A DNA stretch of 7,124 nucleotides, taken from JBDSEG01 sp039920165. Lineage in GTDB: Bacteria > Pseudomonadota > Gammaproteobacteria > Burkholderiales > Burkholderiaceae_C. Positions 1-6,543 of this stretch are shown one piece after another (within the stretch, counting starts at the first letter, position 1; every line of letters begins with the position of its first letter). The notes under the pieces are model-generated. The model was given only the letters and a program-made list of their open reading frames with translations, was not told the DNA's origin and made no database searches. The DNA lies in assembly GCA_039920165.1 (NCBI GenBank), contig JBDSEG010000284.1:1-7124 (forward strand), written 5' to 3'. The position numbers were made by a program, and so were the translations under genes.

Positions 1-3000
1 GCGGCGCGGTAGCGGCGCAGCTGGTCCCGGTATTCGACCAGCGTCTCGGGAGCGTGGCGCAGCTTGTAGTCGAGCACCCACCAGACCGCGCCGCCGCCGT
101 CGTCGATCAGCACCAGGCGGTCGATTCGCAGCGCCTCGCCAGCCTCGCCGACCGGGACCTCGTTGCCAGCCCAGCGCAACGCGGGGCCGGCGAAGAAGCG
201 GGCGCACGCCGGGCTCGCGAGCACGCGCCGGGCGATGCGTGCGACCTCGCCGGCGCGCGCGCCGAACTCGTGCGCCGCGGCGATCGCCCAGGCGTCGATC
301 TCGGCCGGCCGCATCGCCGCGCCCGGACGTCCAGCCCATTCGAGCAGGCGATGCACGGCCCGGCCCAGGCGCGCCGACTCCGCTTCGGAGCCGACATCGA
401 CCGCCGCCGCCTCGGGTGCCTCGCGCCGGCCGAGGTCGGGCAGCACCTGCAGCCGAACGCTGCGCGGCGCGTCGGTGGTTGCGGCCATTGGATCGGCCGC
501 GACCGGCGGCGGCCAGGCCAGCGCCAACGGCTCGATGCGGTCCCACCACGCGATGCCGGGCGCCGGCTGCTGGGTCTCGGTGGCACTGAAGACGAGACGC
601 TCGCGCGCCCTGGTCATCGCCACGTAGAGGCCGTTCAGCTCCTCGCGCTCGCGCTGCGCGACCTCGTGCGCCATCGCGTCGCGCAGCGACGGCGGGCAGC
701 GCGTTTCTGAATAGATGAAGGCGCAGCGCTGCGGCATCTCGGCATCGACCGGCCAGTCGACCAGCAAGGTCGCGGTCTGCACGGGCGGGCGCCCCGGCGC
801 GCTGTCCATCACAAACACGACCCGCGCCTCCAGGCCCTTGGCGCCGTGCACCGTGAGCAGTTGCACCGCGTCGGGCTGCGTCGGCGCGCTGACCTTGATC
901 GCGCGGCGGCGCAGCGCGCGCACGAACATATAAGGCGTGGCGTAGCGCGCACCGTCGAGCGTGAGCGCCTGGCCGAGCAGAGCGTCGATCGCATCGAGCG
1001 CGACCGCGCGCAGTGCAACCGGAACACTGGCCGCAACGCGCTCGCGCAGCGCGCCCTCGTCGACGATGCGGTCAAGCAGATCGTGCGGCGGCAGCTCGCG
1101 CGCGGCGTCGCGCCAGCGCGCGAGCAATCGCGCGGCCCGCGTCAGCGCCGGGCTCTGGATCGCGTCGGGCTGCATCAAAGCGCCCCACCAGTCGCGACCC
1201 TCGCCGGCGCGGGTCGCGAGGGCGATCAGGTCGTCGTCGCTCGCGCCGAAGAGCGGGCTGCGCAGCGCCTGCGCGAGCGACAGCCGGTGGCGCGGCGAGA
1301 CCAGCACGTCGAGCACGCAGACGAGGTCGAGCGCCTCGCGCGATTGCATCAGCAGCTGCTCCTCGACTTCGGCATACGGCACGCCGAGGTTGCGCAGCGC
1401 ATCCGCTGCCAGGCGCAGCGATTCGCGCTTGCGGCACAGCACCATGATCTCGGCGCAGGCCACGCCTTGCCGGTGAACGAGCTGGGCGATCGCCTGCGCG
1501 ACGAGGGCGGCCTCCTGCTCGCGCAGCACCTGTTCGGGCTCCAGGCGTGGGGTCGTCAGGCTGTCGCGCCACACGCCCGCCGGAGCGCCGGCGCGCCCTG
1601 CCCGGCCTGCGCCGCGCCGCACCTTGGCCAGCGTCCAGACGCCGGCCCCGGTCGTCGCGCCGAGCTCGGTGGTGTGCGGACGAAAGCCGGCGAACCCTCC
1701 GGCGTGCGAGGCCGATGCGAAGACCGCGTTGACCGTAGCGAGCAGTTCGGGTGGGTTGCGCCGCGTATGGTCGCAGGCCAGGCGCACGCCGCCGAGCGAG
1801 CGCGCGACAAATCGCTGTGCGGCGTCGAAGACGCGCGGCTCGGCGCGCCGGAAGCGGTAGATGCTCTGCTTCGGATCGCCGACGATGAAAACCCCGGGCG
1901 GGCGCTGGCCGCTCGTGCCGCCGCCGGCACCGGCATACGCAGCGAGCCACGCGTGCAGCGCATGCCATTGCAGCGGGCTCGTATCCTGGAATTCGTCGAT
2001 CAGCACCTGGCCGATGCGCGCATCCAGGCGTTCCTGGACCCAGCCCGAAAGCGTCGCATCGCGCAGCAGCGCGAGCGCGCAGCGTTCGAGATCGTCCATG
2101 TCGGCGAGGCCGCGTTGGCGCTTGTAGGCCGCGTACTCGCGCAGCAGCACGCGCGCCAGACGCGTCATCGCCGCGTGCTCGATGCAGGCATCGTGCTGGT
2201 CGACCCGATCGCGCAGATCCCGAAGATCGGCCTGCACGCCCGACAGCGACGGGGCTGTCTTGCCAAGCTGCTTGCGCGGCGTGTCGTCGCCGGTGAAAAG
2301 CGCATCCCAGGACCGGTCGAAGCGCTCGCGAACACCGGTCTGCGCGATCGCGCCGACGAGGCCGGTCGCGCAATCCTGCGCCTTCGCGCCGCCGCGGCCG
2401 AGTTCGATCGCCAGCAGTTGCAGACGTTCGCGCCAGGCCGTGGATTGCAGCGCCGCGGCGGGGTCGCTGCCGTCGGGCGTGGCGGGCTCGACGCTGGTCG
2501 CGAGCACGCCGGCCGCATCGGCAAGCTCGATCTCGATGCGCTTTTCCCACGCCGCTTCGAGCCACTTGCGGGTCTGGCTGCGGCCGCGCCGCGCGATCAG
2601 GTCGCGCAGGTCGGCACGCGCCGTCGGATCGACCAGCAGCGCGGCGTGGAAGCGTCGGAACACATCGAAGCGATGCTCCTGCACGTCCTCGATCAGTTCG
2701 ACCTCGGGCTGCAGCCCGAGCTCGGCCAGCAGCTCGAGCGGCGCGCCGCGCAACAGCTGCGCGAACCAGGCGTGAAAGGTGCGGACCTCGACCGGCCGGC
2801 CGCCTTCCAGCACCTCGTCGAAGAGCATCGCGAGGCGCGGTGCGAGACGCTCGGCCTCGCCTGCGCCGAGCCCGCGTTCGCGCAGCGCCTGCACCCGATC
2901 GGCGTGCGACGATTGCAGCCGCGCGTACTCGCGCAGCCAGTCGTCCAGGCGCTGGCGCATTTCGCCCGCGGCCTTGCGGGTGAAGGTGATGGCGAGGATC

Positions 3001-3176
3001 TCGTGCGGGCGGGTGCCGTCGAGCAGCGCACGCAGGATGCGCGACACCAGCATCCAGGTCTTGCCCGCGCCGGCGCAGGCCTCTACCACCACGCTGCGCT
3101 GCGGATCGCAGGCGACGGCATAGAAGCTCGCACGGTCGACGGGCACGCCGTCGGCGAGGTAGGCCGGCGCGGTCAT
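1..3176 (-). CDS. AddA-like UvrD/RecB-family helicase-nuclease (C-terminus cut by window edge)
   Basis: Probable ATP-driven 3'-5' DNA helicase with a C-terminal nuclease, the motor half of an AddAB-type complex that unwinds and trims DNA double-strand ends for RecA loading. About 1058 residues are visible. Superfamily 1A motifs are intact and in frame: Walker A EACAGAGKTW (K39), motif Ia ITFTRKAAGEM (about 63-73), Walker B LIDEFQD (D394, E395), motif III GDPKQSIYRF (433-442), motif V TVHGAKGLE (about 776-784) and motif VI VAMTRARERL (about 852-861). The RecB-type nuclease follows: H942, D1019 (RIDRL), D1036 and K1038 (LDYK), and Q1052/Y1056 (QLRRY). I saw no in-frame stop, so the gene continues past base 1; since the last nuclease motif is already present, probably only a short tail is missing. 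The ATG at 3176 overlaps the stop of the AddB-like gene, so translation is probably coupled; no good Shine-Dalgarno precedes it. RecB is the alternative, but the partner is AddB-like and not RecC. Confidence 0.9.
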   Translation of the reverse strand, partial: MTAPAYLADGVPVDRASFYAVACDPQRSVVVEACAGAGKTWMLVSRILRALLDGTRPHEILAITFTRKAAGEMRQRLDDWLREYARLQSSHADRVQALRERGLGAGEAERLAPRLAMLFDEVLEGGRPVEVRTFHAWFAQLLRGAPLELLAELGLQPEVELIEDVQEHRFDVFRRFHAALLVDPTARADLRDLIARRGRSQTRKWLEAAWEKRIEIELADAAGVLATSVEPATPDGSDPAAALQSTAWRERLQLLAIELGRGGAKAQDCATGLVGAIAQTGVRERFDRSWDALFTGDDTPRKQLGKTAPSLSGVQADLRDLRDRVDQHDACIEHAAMTRLARVLLREYAAYKRQRGLADMDDLERCALALLRDATLSGWVQERLDARIGQVLIDEFQDTSPLQWHALHAWLAAYAGAGGGTSGQRPPGVFIVGDPKQSIYRFRRAEPRVFDAAQRFVARSLGGVRLACDHTRRNPPELLATVNAVFASASHAGGFAGFRPHTTELGATTGAGVWTLAKVRRGAGRAGRAGAPAGVWRDSLTTPRLEPEQVLREQEAALVAQAIAQLVHRQGVACAEIMVLCRKRESLRLAADALRNLGVPYAEVEEQLLMQSREALDLVCVLDVLVSPRHRLSLAQALRSPLFGASDDDLIALATRAGEGRDWWGALMQPDAIQSPALTRAARLLARWRDAARELPPHDLLDRIVDEGALRERVAASVPVALRAVALDAIDALLGQALTLDGARYATPYMFVRALRRRAIKVSAPTQPDAVQLLTVHGAKGLEARVVFVMDSAPGRPPVQTATLLVDWPVDAEMPQRCAFIYSETRCPPSLRDAMAHEVAQREREELNGLYVAMTRARERLVFSATETQQPAPGIAWWDRIEPLALAWPPPVAADPMAATTDAPRSVRLQVLPDLGRREAPEAAAVDVGSEAESARLGRAVHRLLEWAGRPGAAMRPAEIDAWAIAAAHEFGARAGEVARIARRVLASPACARFFAGPALRWAGNEVPVGEAGEALRIDRLVLIDDGGGAVWWVLDYKLRHAPETLVEYRDQLRRYRA
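3173..3176 (-). other. ATGA stop-start overlap coupling the AddB-like and AddA-like genes
   Basis: Read on the minus strand, the start ATG of the helicase gene (3176-3174) shares two bases with the TGA stop of the nuclease gene (3175-3173). No clear Shine-Dalgarno precedes the downstream ATG, so ribosomes finishing the AddB-like chain probably re-initiate here. That would give near-equal amounts of the two subunits, as expected for a heterodimer. Confidence 0.85.
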
Positions 3177-5869
3177 TCCGGCGCCACGAAGGGCGGCACG
3201 GTGTCGGCCGACCAGTGGTCGCGCCGGCAGATGCCGCGCGCGCTGCAGTAGGTGCAGGTCACGCCCTCGCCGAGCGCCGGCAGCGCGGCGCCGCCGCGCA
3301 GGCGCCGCAAGTCGTGCGCCAGGCCTTCAACGAGCAGCCCGGCGCTGGCGGCGACGTTCGGATGCGCGATGCTTTCGAGGCCGCGCGTCGCATCGAGCGC
3401 GAGATAGGTCGCGCGCAGCGGCGTCGCATCGCCGGCGTCGACCAGCGCGGCATAGAACGCGAGCTGGGTATCTTCGAGCGACTCGCGCACCTTGTCCTTC
3501 AGGCCCTGGACAGACCCGGTCTTGTAGTCGATCAGTTCGAGGCCCGGCCGACCCGCGATGGTCACCGCGTCGATGCGGTCGATCACGCCGTACAGCGCCA
3601 TACCTTCGAGCTGCGGCGGGTGGATCTCGATCTCGGTCTCGCCGGCGCGCCAGCGCGCGCCGTCCGCGTCGCGCCGGTGCAACCAGTCGATATAGCGCGG
3701 CGCAAAACTCGTGAACGAACTCCAGAAGGGCAGAAATTCGGCCGCATCCAGTCCGTGCCGCAACCGGCTCGCCTCGCCCAACTCGAACAGCCGCGCGATC
3801 TCGTCGGCCGACGTGCCGGGCTGCGCGCGGCCGGCGTGGAAGGTGCGCAGCACATCGTGCAGCCACAACCCGTATTCGCGCTTCTCGATCTCGCCGTCGA
3901 GCTCGTCGTCCTCGCGCAGGCGCAGCAGTTGCGTCGCGAAGAAGCGGTACGGGCAGGCGCGCAACGCCTCGCAGCCGCTTGCCGACAGGCGCGACGGCAG
4001 CAAGGCGGCAGCACCTGGCGCGCTGCGCCGCACCGGCGTGAGAAGAACGTCGATCGCGCGCCGCGGATCGGTCCAGTCGGCATAGCGCGCACCGTGCCGG
4101 GCGAGCGCCTGGCCGAGTCGCTCGACCAGGGGGCTGGTTGCGAGCGGTTGTCCATCATCGAGCCGACGGCGCAGAAAAGTCGACTTCGGCACCCGCAAGA
4201 TATGGGCAAAGGCGAACAGCTCGGCGTGCCGGCGCGCCTGCCCGTCGGGCAGGCCGACCGAACGCGCTTCGGCATCGCTCAACAACGCCATGGTCGGGGG
4301 CGGCGCGCCGAGATGGCGCTCGTCGGCGCCGGGCATGACGAGCGCGGCAAACGGCCGCAGCATCGCGCGGGCGAGCGGCGTGACGACGACCTCAGGCGCT
4401 GCTTCGCGCGAAACCTCGGGAATGAAGCTGCGCTGCTCGAACAGATCGGCAAGCCAGGTCGAGAAATCGGCCAGCGACATTGCTGTCGCGTGCGCGGCGT
4501 GCAGGGCGTCGGGCAGCGGTGCGTCGAACCACATCGCGCGCAGGACCTGGCGCCCGGCCGCGTCGGCCTGCAAGGACTCGAGCGCCGATGCGGCCCGCAA
4601 GGCGGCCTCGAGGCGCGTCAGCCAGTCGGCCGGCACCATCCGCTGCGGACCGTGAAGCCGCGCGAGGACCGACTGGGCGTGGCCTAGCGCCTTCGCCGCA
4701 CCGGCGTCGAGTGCGGCGCCTTCGAGGCCGGCAACGTGAGTGATCTGGTGGCGCCGGCAGGCGGCCTCGAGCGCGTCGACCGAATGGCTCAGCTGCGGCG
4801 CGGTCTTGAGCCAGTCGATCAGCGCATCGGTCGTCGCGTCGTGCGCTGCGGCATCGAGCATCCGGCGCACGCGGGCAGCGGCGCGGGTGGTCGAGAGCTT
4901 CCAGCCGGTCTCGTCCAGCAGCACGACGTTGGAGCGCTCGAGCAGCGCGCGGATGCGCCGCACCAGTTCGCGATCCTGTGCGATCAACGCGACCGGCGTG
5001 CAGCCTTCGCGCACATGGGCCAGTACCTGCGCGGCGGCGGCTTGCGCCTCGGCCTCGAAGCCGTCGCAGCAGGCCAGCGCGGGGGGCTGCAGGCCGGCGT
5101 CGAGTCCGGCAAAGGGCGCGGCCGGATCGACGTCCAGTTCGATCATGGCGCAAACGCCATCGGCCGCGGCGGCGTGCTCCAGCAACTGCCGCATCAGCGG
5201 GTCCGGGCCGCCAGCCTGCAGTGCAATCCACGCGCCCGGGCGCAGCAGGTAGAGGCCGTCGGTCGCGGGCACCGCCATGGCGGCGGCCCATTCAAGGGCG
5301 ATCCGGGCGAGCCAGCGTTCGGTCGAGCCGGGGCCCGGCAGCGGAACCAATACGTCGCGAGCATGGCGCCAGAACGCGTCGCGCTGCGCCGGCGGCTGTG
5401 CTGCGGCGGCACGCGCCAGCGCCAGCGCGGTCTCGACGATCGCATCGACCGCGCGCCGAAAACCCGCCGGATCTCGACGCTGCCAGCCCGGGCCGGACGA
5501 CTGTGCGAGCAGCATCTGCGTTGCGCGCAGGCGATCGAGCACCGGATCGAACGAGATCTCGTGCGGCGCCGTGGGGACCGGAGGGCCGAGCGAGCGCGCG
5601 AGCGTGTGGGTGGTCTCGATGCGCGGCATCCACCCGCCGGCGCTTGCGAAGGCGCGCCGCGCCGGCGCCAGCAACTGGGCGAAGGGCAGTAGCAGCATCG
5701 AATCGCGCAGCAGCACGCCGCGCCGCCCGGCCCACTCGCGCAGGGCGGCGGCAATAACGTTCCACGGGTCGGCAGCGAAGGGAGAAAGCGGAAGGTGCAG
5801 CGACTCGATGGCGGGCATGGGCGAAAAGGATGGGTCGGAAATGCCGGCAAGGTCTTGTGTCAGAATCAT
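3173..5869 (-). CDS. AddB-like PD-(D/E)XK nuclease, probable DNA repair protein (TIGR03623-like)
   Basis: Predicted 898-residue partner of the downstream helicase, resembling the roughly 900-residue 'probable DNA repair protein' family related to AddB. The N-terminal two thirds look like a degenerate helicase-like scaffold; I found no Walker A (GKT/S), so ATP-driven translocation probably belongs to AddA. The C-terminus is a RecB-family nuclease: H671 (YGLWLHDVL), D764 (GVIDRID), then D781 and K783 (LIDYKTG). C639 (ACPYRFF) with C872, C875 and C881 (CTYCSARGIC) matches the 4Fe-4S staple of AddB, Dna2 and Cas4 nucleases. I chose the ATG at 5869 because GGGAGGG lies 9 bases upstream (5885-5879). 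The frame stays open up to an ATG at 6265, but those 132 extra residues are antisense to trxA and are not credible. A second ATG at 5818 (881 residues) has no visible ribosome binding site, yet cannot be excluded. It is the first gene of the two-gene minus-strand operon. Confidence 0.88.
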   Translation of the reverse strand: MILTQDLAGISDPSFSPMPAIESLHLPLSPFAADPWNVIAAALREWAGRRGVLLRDSMLLLPFAQLLAPARRAFASAGGWMPRIETTHTLARSLGPPVPTAPHEISFDPVLDRLRATQMLLAQSSGPGWQRRDPAGFRRAVDAIVETALALARAAAAQPPAQRDAFWRHARDVLVPLPGPGSTERWLARIALEWAAAMAVPATDGLYLLRPGAWIALQAGGPDPLMRQLLEHAAAADGVCAMIELDVDPAAPFAGLDAGLQPPALACCDGFEAEAQAAAAQVLAHVREGCTPVALIAQDRELVRRIRALLERSNVVLLDETGWKLSTTRAAARVRRMLDAAAHDATTDALIDWLKTAPQLSHSVDALEAACRRHQITHVAGLEGAALDAGAAKALGHAQSVLARLHGPQRMVPADWLTRLEAALRAASALESLQADAAGRQVLRAMWFDAPLPDALHAAHATAMSLADFSTWLADLFEQRSFIPEVSREAAPEVVVTPLARAMLRPFAALVMPGADERHLGAPPPTMALLSDAEARSVGLPDGQARRHAELFAFAHILRVPKSTFLRRRLDDGQPLATSPLVERLGQALARHGARYADWTDPRRAIDVLLTPVRRSAPGAAALLPSRLSASGCEALRACPYRFFATQLLRLREDDELDGEIEKREYGLWLHDVLRTFHAGRAQPGTSADEIARLFELGEASRLRHGLDAAEFLPFWSSFTSFAPRYIDWLHRRDADGARWRAGETEIEIHPPQLEGMALYGVIDRIDAVTIAGRPGLELIDYKTGSVQGLKDKVRESLEDTQLAFYAALVDAGDATPLRATYLALDATRGLESIAHPNVAASAGLLVEGLAHDLRRLRGGAALPALGEGVTCTYCSARGICRRDHWSADTVPPFVAPE

Positions 5870-5878
5870 TGTGCCCTG

Positions 5879-5885
5879 CCCTCCC
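5879..5885 (-). promoter_or_regulatory. Ribosome binding site deciding the AddB-like start
   Basis: Minus-strand GGGAGGG ends 9 bases before the ATG at 5869. It is the only purine-rich Shine-Dalgarno-like sequence near the candidate starts: the internal ATG at 5818 is preceded by CCTTTTCGCC. This favours the 898-residue reading over the 881-residue one. Confidence 0.65.
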
Positions 5886-5929
5886 GGCGCAGCACGCCCG
5901 CCGCAGGCCCCCTGGAAACGACGACGCCC

Positions 5930-5934
5930 GAGGA
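5930..5934 (+). promoter_or_regulatory. Ribosome binding site of trxA
   Basis: GAGGA lies 7 bases before the ATG at 5942, a standard Shine-Dalgarno spacing. It fixes the trxA start against an in-frame ATG far upstream (5795), which would add 49 residues antisense to the AddB-like gene. Confidence 0.75.
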
Positions 5935-5941
5935 CCACCTC

Positions 5942-6271
5942 ATGAGCAGTGAACTGATCAAGCACACTTCCGATGCGTCTTTCGACGCCGACGTTCTCGG
6001 GTCGGACAAGCCGGTACTGGTGGACTACTGGGCCGAGTGGTGCGGCCCTTGCAAGATGATCGCGCCCATCCTCGACGAGGTGGCGAAGGATTACGACGGC
6101 CGCCTGCAGATCGCCAAGATGAATGTCGACGAGAACCGCGACGTGCCGGCCAAGTTCGGCATTCGCGGCATCCCGACGCTGATGCTCTTTAAAGGCGGCC
6201 AACTCGCGGCAACCAAGGTCGGCGCGCTCAACAAGGCGCAGTTGACCGCATTCGTCGACGCTCATCTATAA
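5942..6271 (+). CDS. trxA: Thioredoxin 1 (TrxA)
   Basis: Small cytoplasmic dithiol-disulfide oxidoreductase of 109 residues, the same length as E. coli TrxA. It reduces disulfides in proteins such as ribonucleotide reductase and methionine sulfoxide reductase and is itself recycled by thioredoxin reductase. The active site is WCGPCK with C34 and C37. The buried acid is D28 (VLVDYWAEW), and the cis-proline is P78 (GIRGIPTLMLF). The glycine of the KVGAL segment near the end is also conserved. The whole single-domain thioredoxin fold is present with no signal peptide, so this is the cytosolic form and not a Dsb or cytochrome c maturation protein. It is preceded by GAGGA at 5930-5934 and stops with TAA at 6269-6271, inside the -10 box of the probable rho promoter. 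It runs in the same direction as rho, with no intrinsic terminator visible between them, so some read-through into rho is likely. Confidence 0.98.
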   Translation: MSSELIKHTSDASFDADVLGSDKPVLVDYWAEWCGPCKMIAPILDEVAKDYDGRLQIAKMNVDENRDVPAKFGIRGIPTLMLFKGGQLAATKVGALNKAQLTAFVDAHL

Positions 6272-6272
6272 T
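6242..6272 (+). promoter_or_regulatory. Probable sigma70-type promoter of rho, inside the trxA 3' end
   Basis: TTGACC (6242-6247, five of six matches to TTGACA) and TATAAT (6267-6272, a perfect match) are separated by 19 bases, longer than the ideal 17 but within the known range. The -10 box covers the trxA TAA stop. A transcript would start near 6279-6280 and carry a leader of about 264 nt before the rho ATG. A perfect TATAAT is rare in DNA this GC-rich. No start site has been measured, so this rests on sequence match and position alone. Confidence 0.6.
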
Positions 6273-6330
6273 CTCTTCCAACGCGGCTTGAACCGGCGCT
6301 GAACAAGCTTCCGGATCCTGCTGCGCAAGT

Positions 6331-6460
6331 CCCGACCCCCCCCGCATCTCGAGGCCGCCCAGCTTCCCATCCGAAGCGGCTTGCGAGCCCCACCCGGCAA
6401 CGCGGCGGTTCCGTACCTCTCCCGTTGTTTCCTGCCTCGGCCCGCAATCGATTCCATTTT
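6331..6460 (+). promoter_or_regulatory. C-rich, G-poor rut-like tract in the rho leader
   Basis: My hand count gives 59 C and 29 G in these 130 bases (about 45% C and 22% G) in the RNA-like strand, including a run of eight C (6336-6343) and many YC dinucleotides such as CTCTCCC and TTCCTGCCTC. Only short hairpins are visible, for example GGCT-TGCG-AGCC at 6378-6389. Rho binds unstructured C-over-G RNA through its primary site, so this is a plausible loading site for autogenous termination. Rut sites have no strict consensus, so confidence is moderate. Confidence 0.5.
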
Positions 6461-6484
6461 CGCGGCTGATTGCGAATCCGGTCT

Positions 6485-6510
6485 GACCGTTGCGCGACCC
6501 TGCGCCGGTC
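6485..6510 (+). promoter_or_regulatory. GC-rich hairpin in the rho leader
   Basis: GACCG (6485-6489) pairs with CGGTC (6506-6510) and GCGC (6492-6495) pairs with GCGC (6502-6505), with a TT bulge and a six-base loop GACCCT. That makes nine pairs, eight of them G-C. No T tract follows, so it is not an intrinsic terminator. The octamer CCGGTCTG occurs at 6478-6485 and again at 6505-6512, so the GACCG arm can also form a small competing hairpin with the upstream copy (CGGT-CTG-ACCG, 6479-6489). Confidence 0.45.
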
Positions 6511-6520
6511 TGTCTTGCAC

Positions 6521-6540
6521 AGGCACTCGTTTGAGTGTTT
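6521..6540 (+). promoter_or_regulatory. Hairpin covering the rho ribosome binding site
   Basis: AGGCACTC (6521-6528) pairs with GAGTGTTT (6533-6540) around a GTTT loop: eight pairs, two of them G-U, with a perfect CACTC/GAGTG core. It ends three bases before the rho ATG. The only Shine-Dalgarno-like bases for rho, the GAG at 6533-6535, lie in its 3' arm and would be hidden when it folds. A short T tract (6538-6541) overlaps the arm, so it could also act as a pause or a weak terminator. Confidence 0.45.
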
Positions 6541-6543
6541 TCC

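Larger units (their letters stand above)
5870..5941. promoter_or_regulatory. Divergent intergenic region between the AddB-like gene and trxA
   Basis: Only 72 bases separate the two start codons, and both ribosome binding sites lie inside. The region must hold, or directly adjoin, the control sequences for both transcription units. I found no convincing sigma70 -35/-10 pair on either strand. The AT-richer stretch around 5854-5870 (TTGTGT, CAGAAT) lies at the start of the AddB-like coding sequence and could contribute to a trxA promoter, but the spacing is wrong for a standard pair. Promoter positions are therefore unassigned. Confidence 0.5.
6280..6543 (+). promoter_or_regulatory. Long untranslated leader of rho
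   Basis: This is the stretch between the predicted transcription start and the rho ATG. It contains no ATG, so there is no leader peptide with an ATG start comparable to E. coli rhoL. It falls into three parts: an entry segment (6280-6330), a C-rich, G-poor tract (6331-6460), and a 3' part with two hairpins (6485-6510 and 6521-6540). The E. coli rho leader is of similar length and is the site where Rho terminates its own transcript. Minus-strand open frames across this region only reflect base composition. Confidence 0.6.

Noticed and set aside
846..3251. 801-codon open frame on the plus strand across the helicase gene
   Set aside because: It is entirely antisense to an AddA-like gene whose helicase and nuclease motifs are all in one minus-strand frame. 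The product is a low-complexity R/A/Q/L-rich chain with no recognisable domain. Long antisense frames are usual in GC-rich DNA with strong third-position bias.
3215..4687. 490-codon open frame on the plus strand across the AddB-like gene
   Set aside because: It is antisense to the nuclease domain with its conserved D/DYK and cysteine motifs, shows no family resemblance and has no operon context.
5795..5941. N-terminal extension of trxA to an ATG at 5795
   Set aside because: It would add 49 residues not found in thioredoxins and antisense to the AddB-like gene. The ATG at 5942 gives the standard 109-residue protein and has GAGGA at the right distance.
5870..6265. N-terminal extension of the AddB-like gene to an ATG at 6265
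   Set aside because: The extra 132 codons are almost wholly antisense to trxA and its upstream region and do not resemble family N-termini. The ATG at 5869 has a good ribosome binding site.
6272..6330. Intrinsic terminator after trxA
   Set aside because: Only a three-pair stem (CGG-CTTGAA-CCG at 6284-6295) is visible, with no T tract, so trxA probably reads through into the rho leader.
6280..6543. A rhoL-like leader peptide
   Set aside because: There is no ATG in this stretch. The only GTG noted (6535) is in frame with rho three codons before its ATG, and TTG starts give very short frames without ribosome binding sites.
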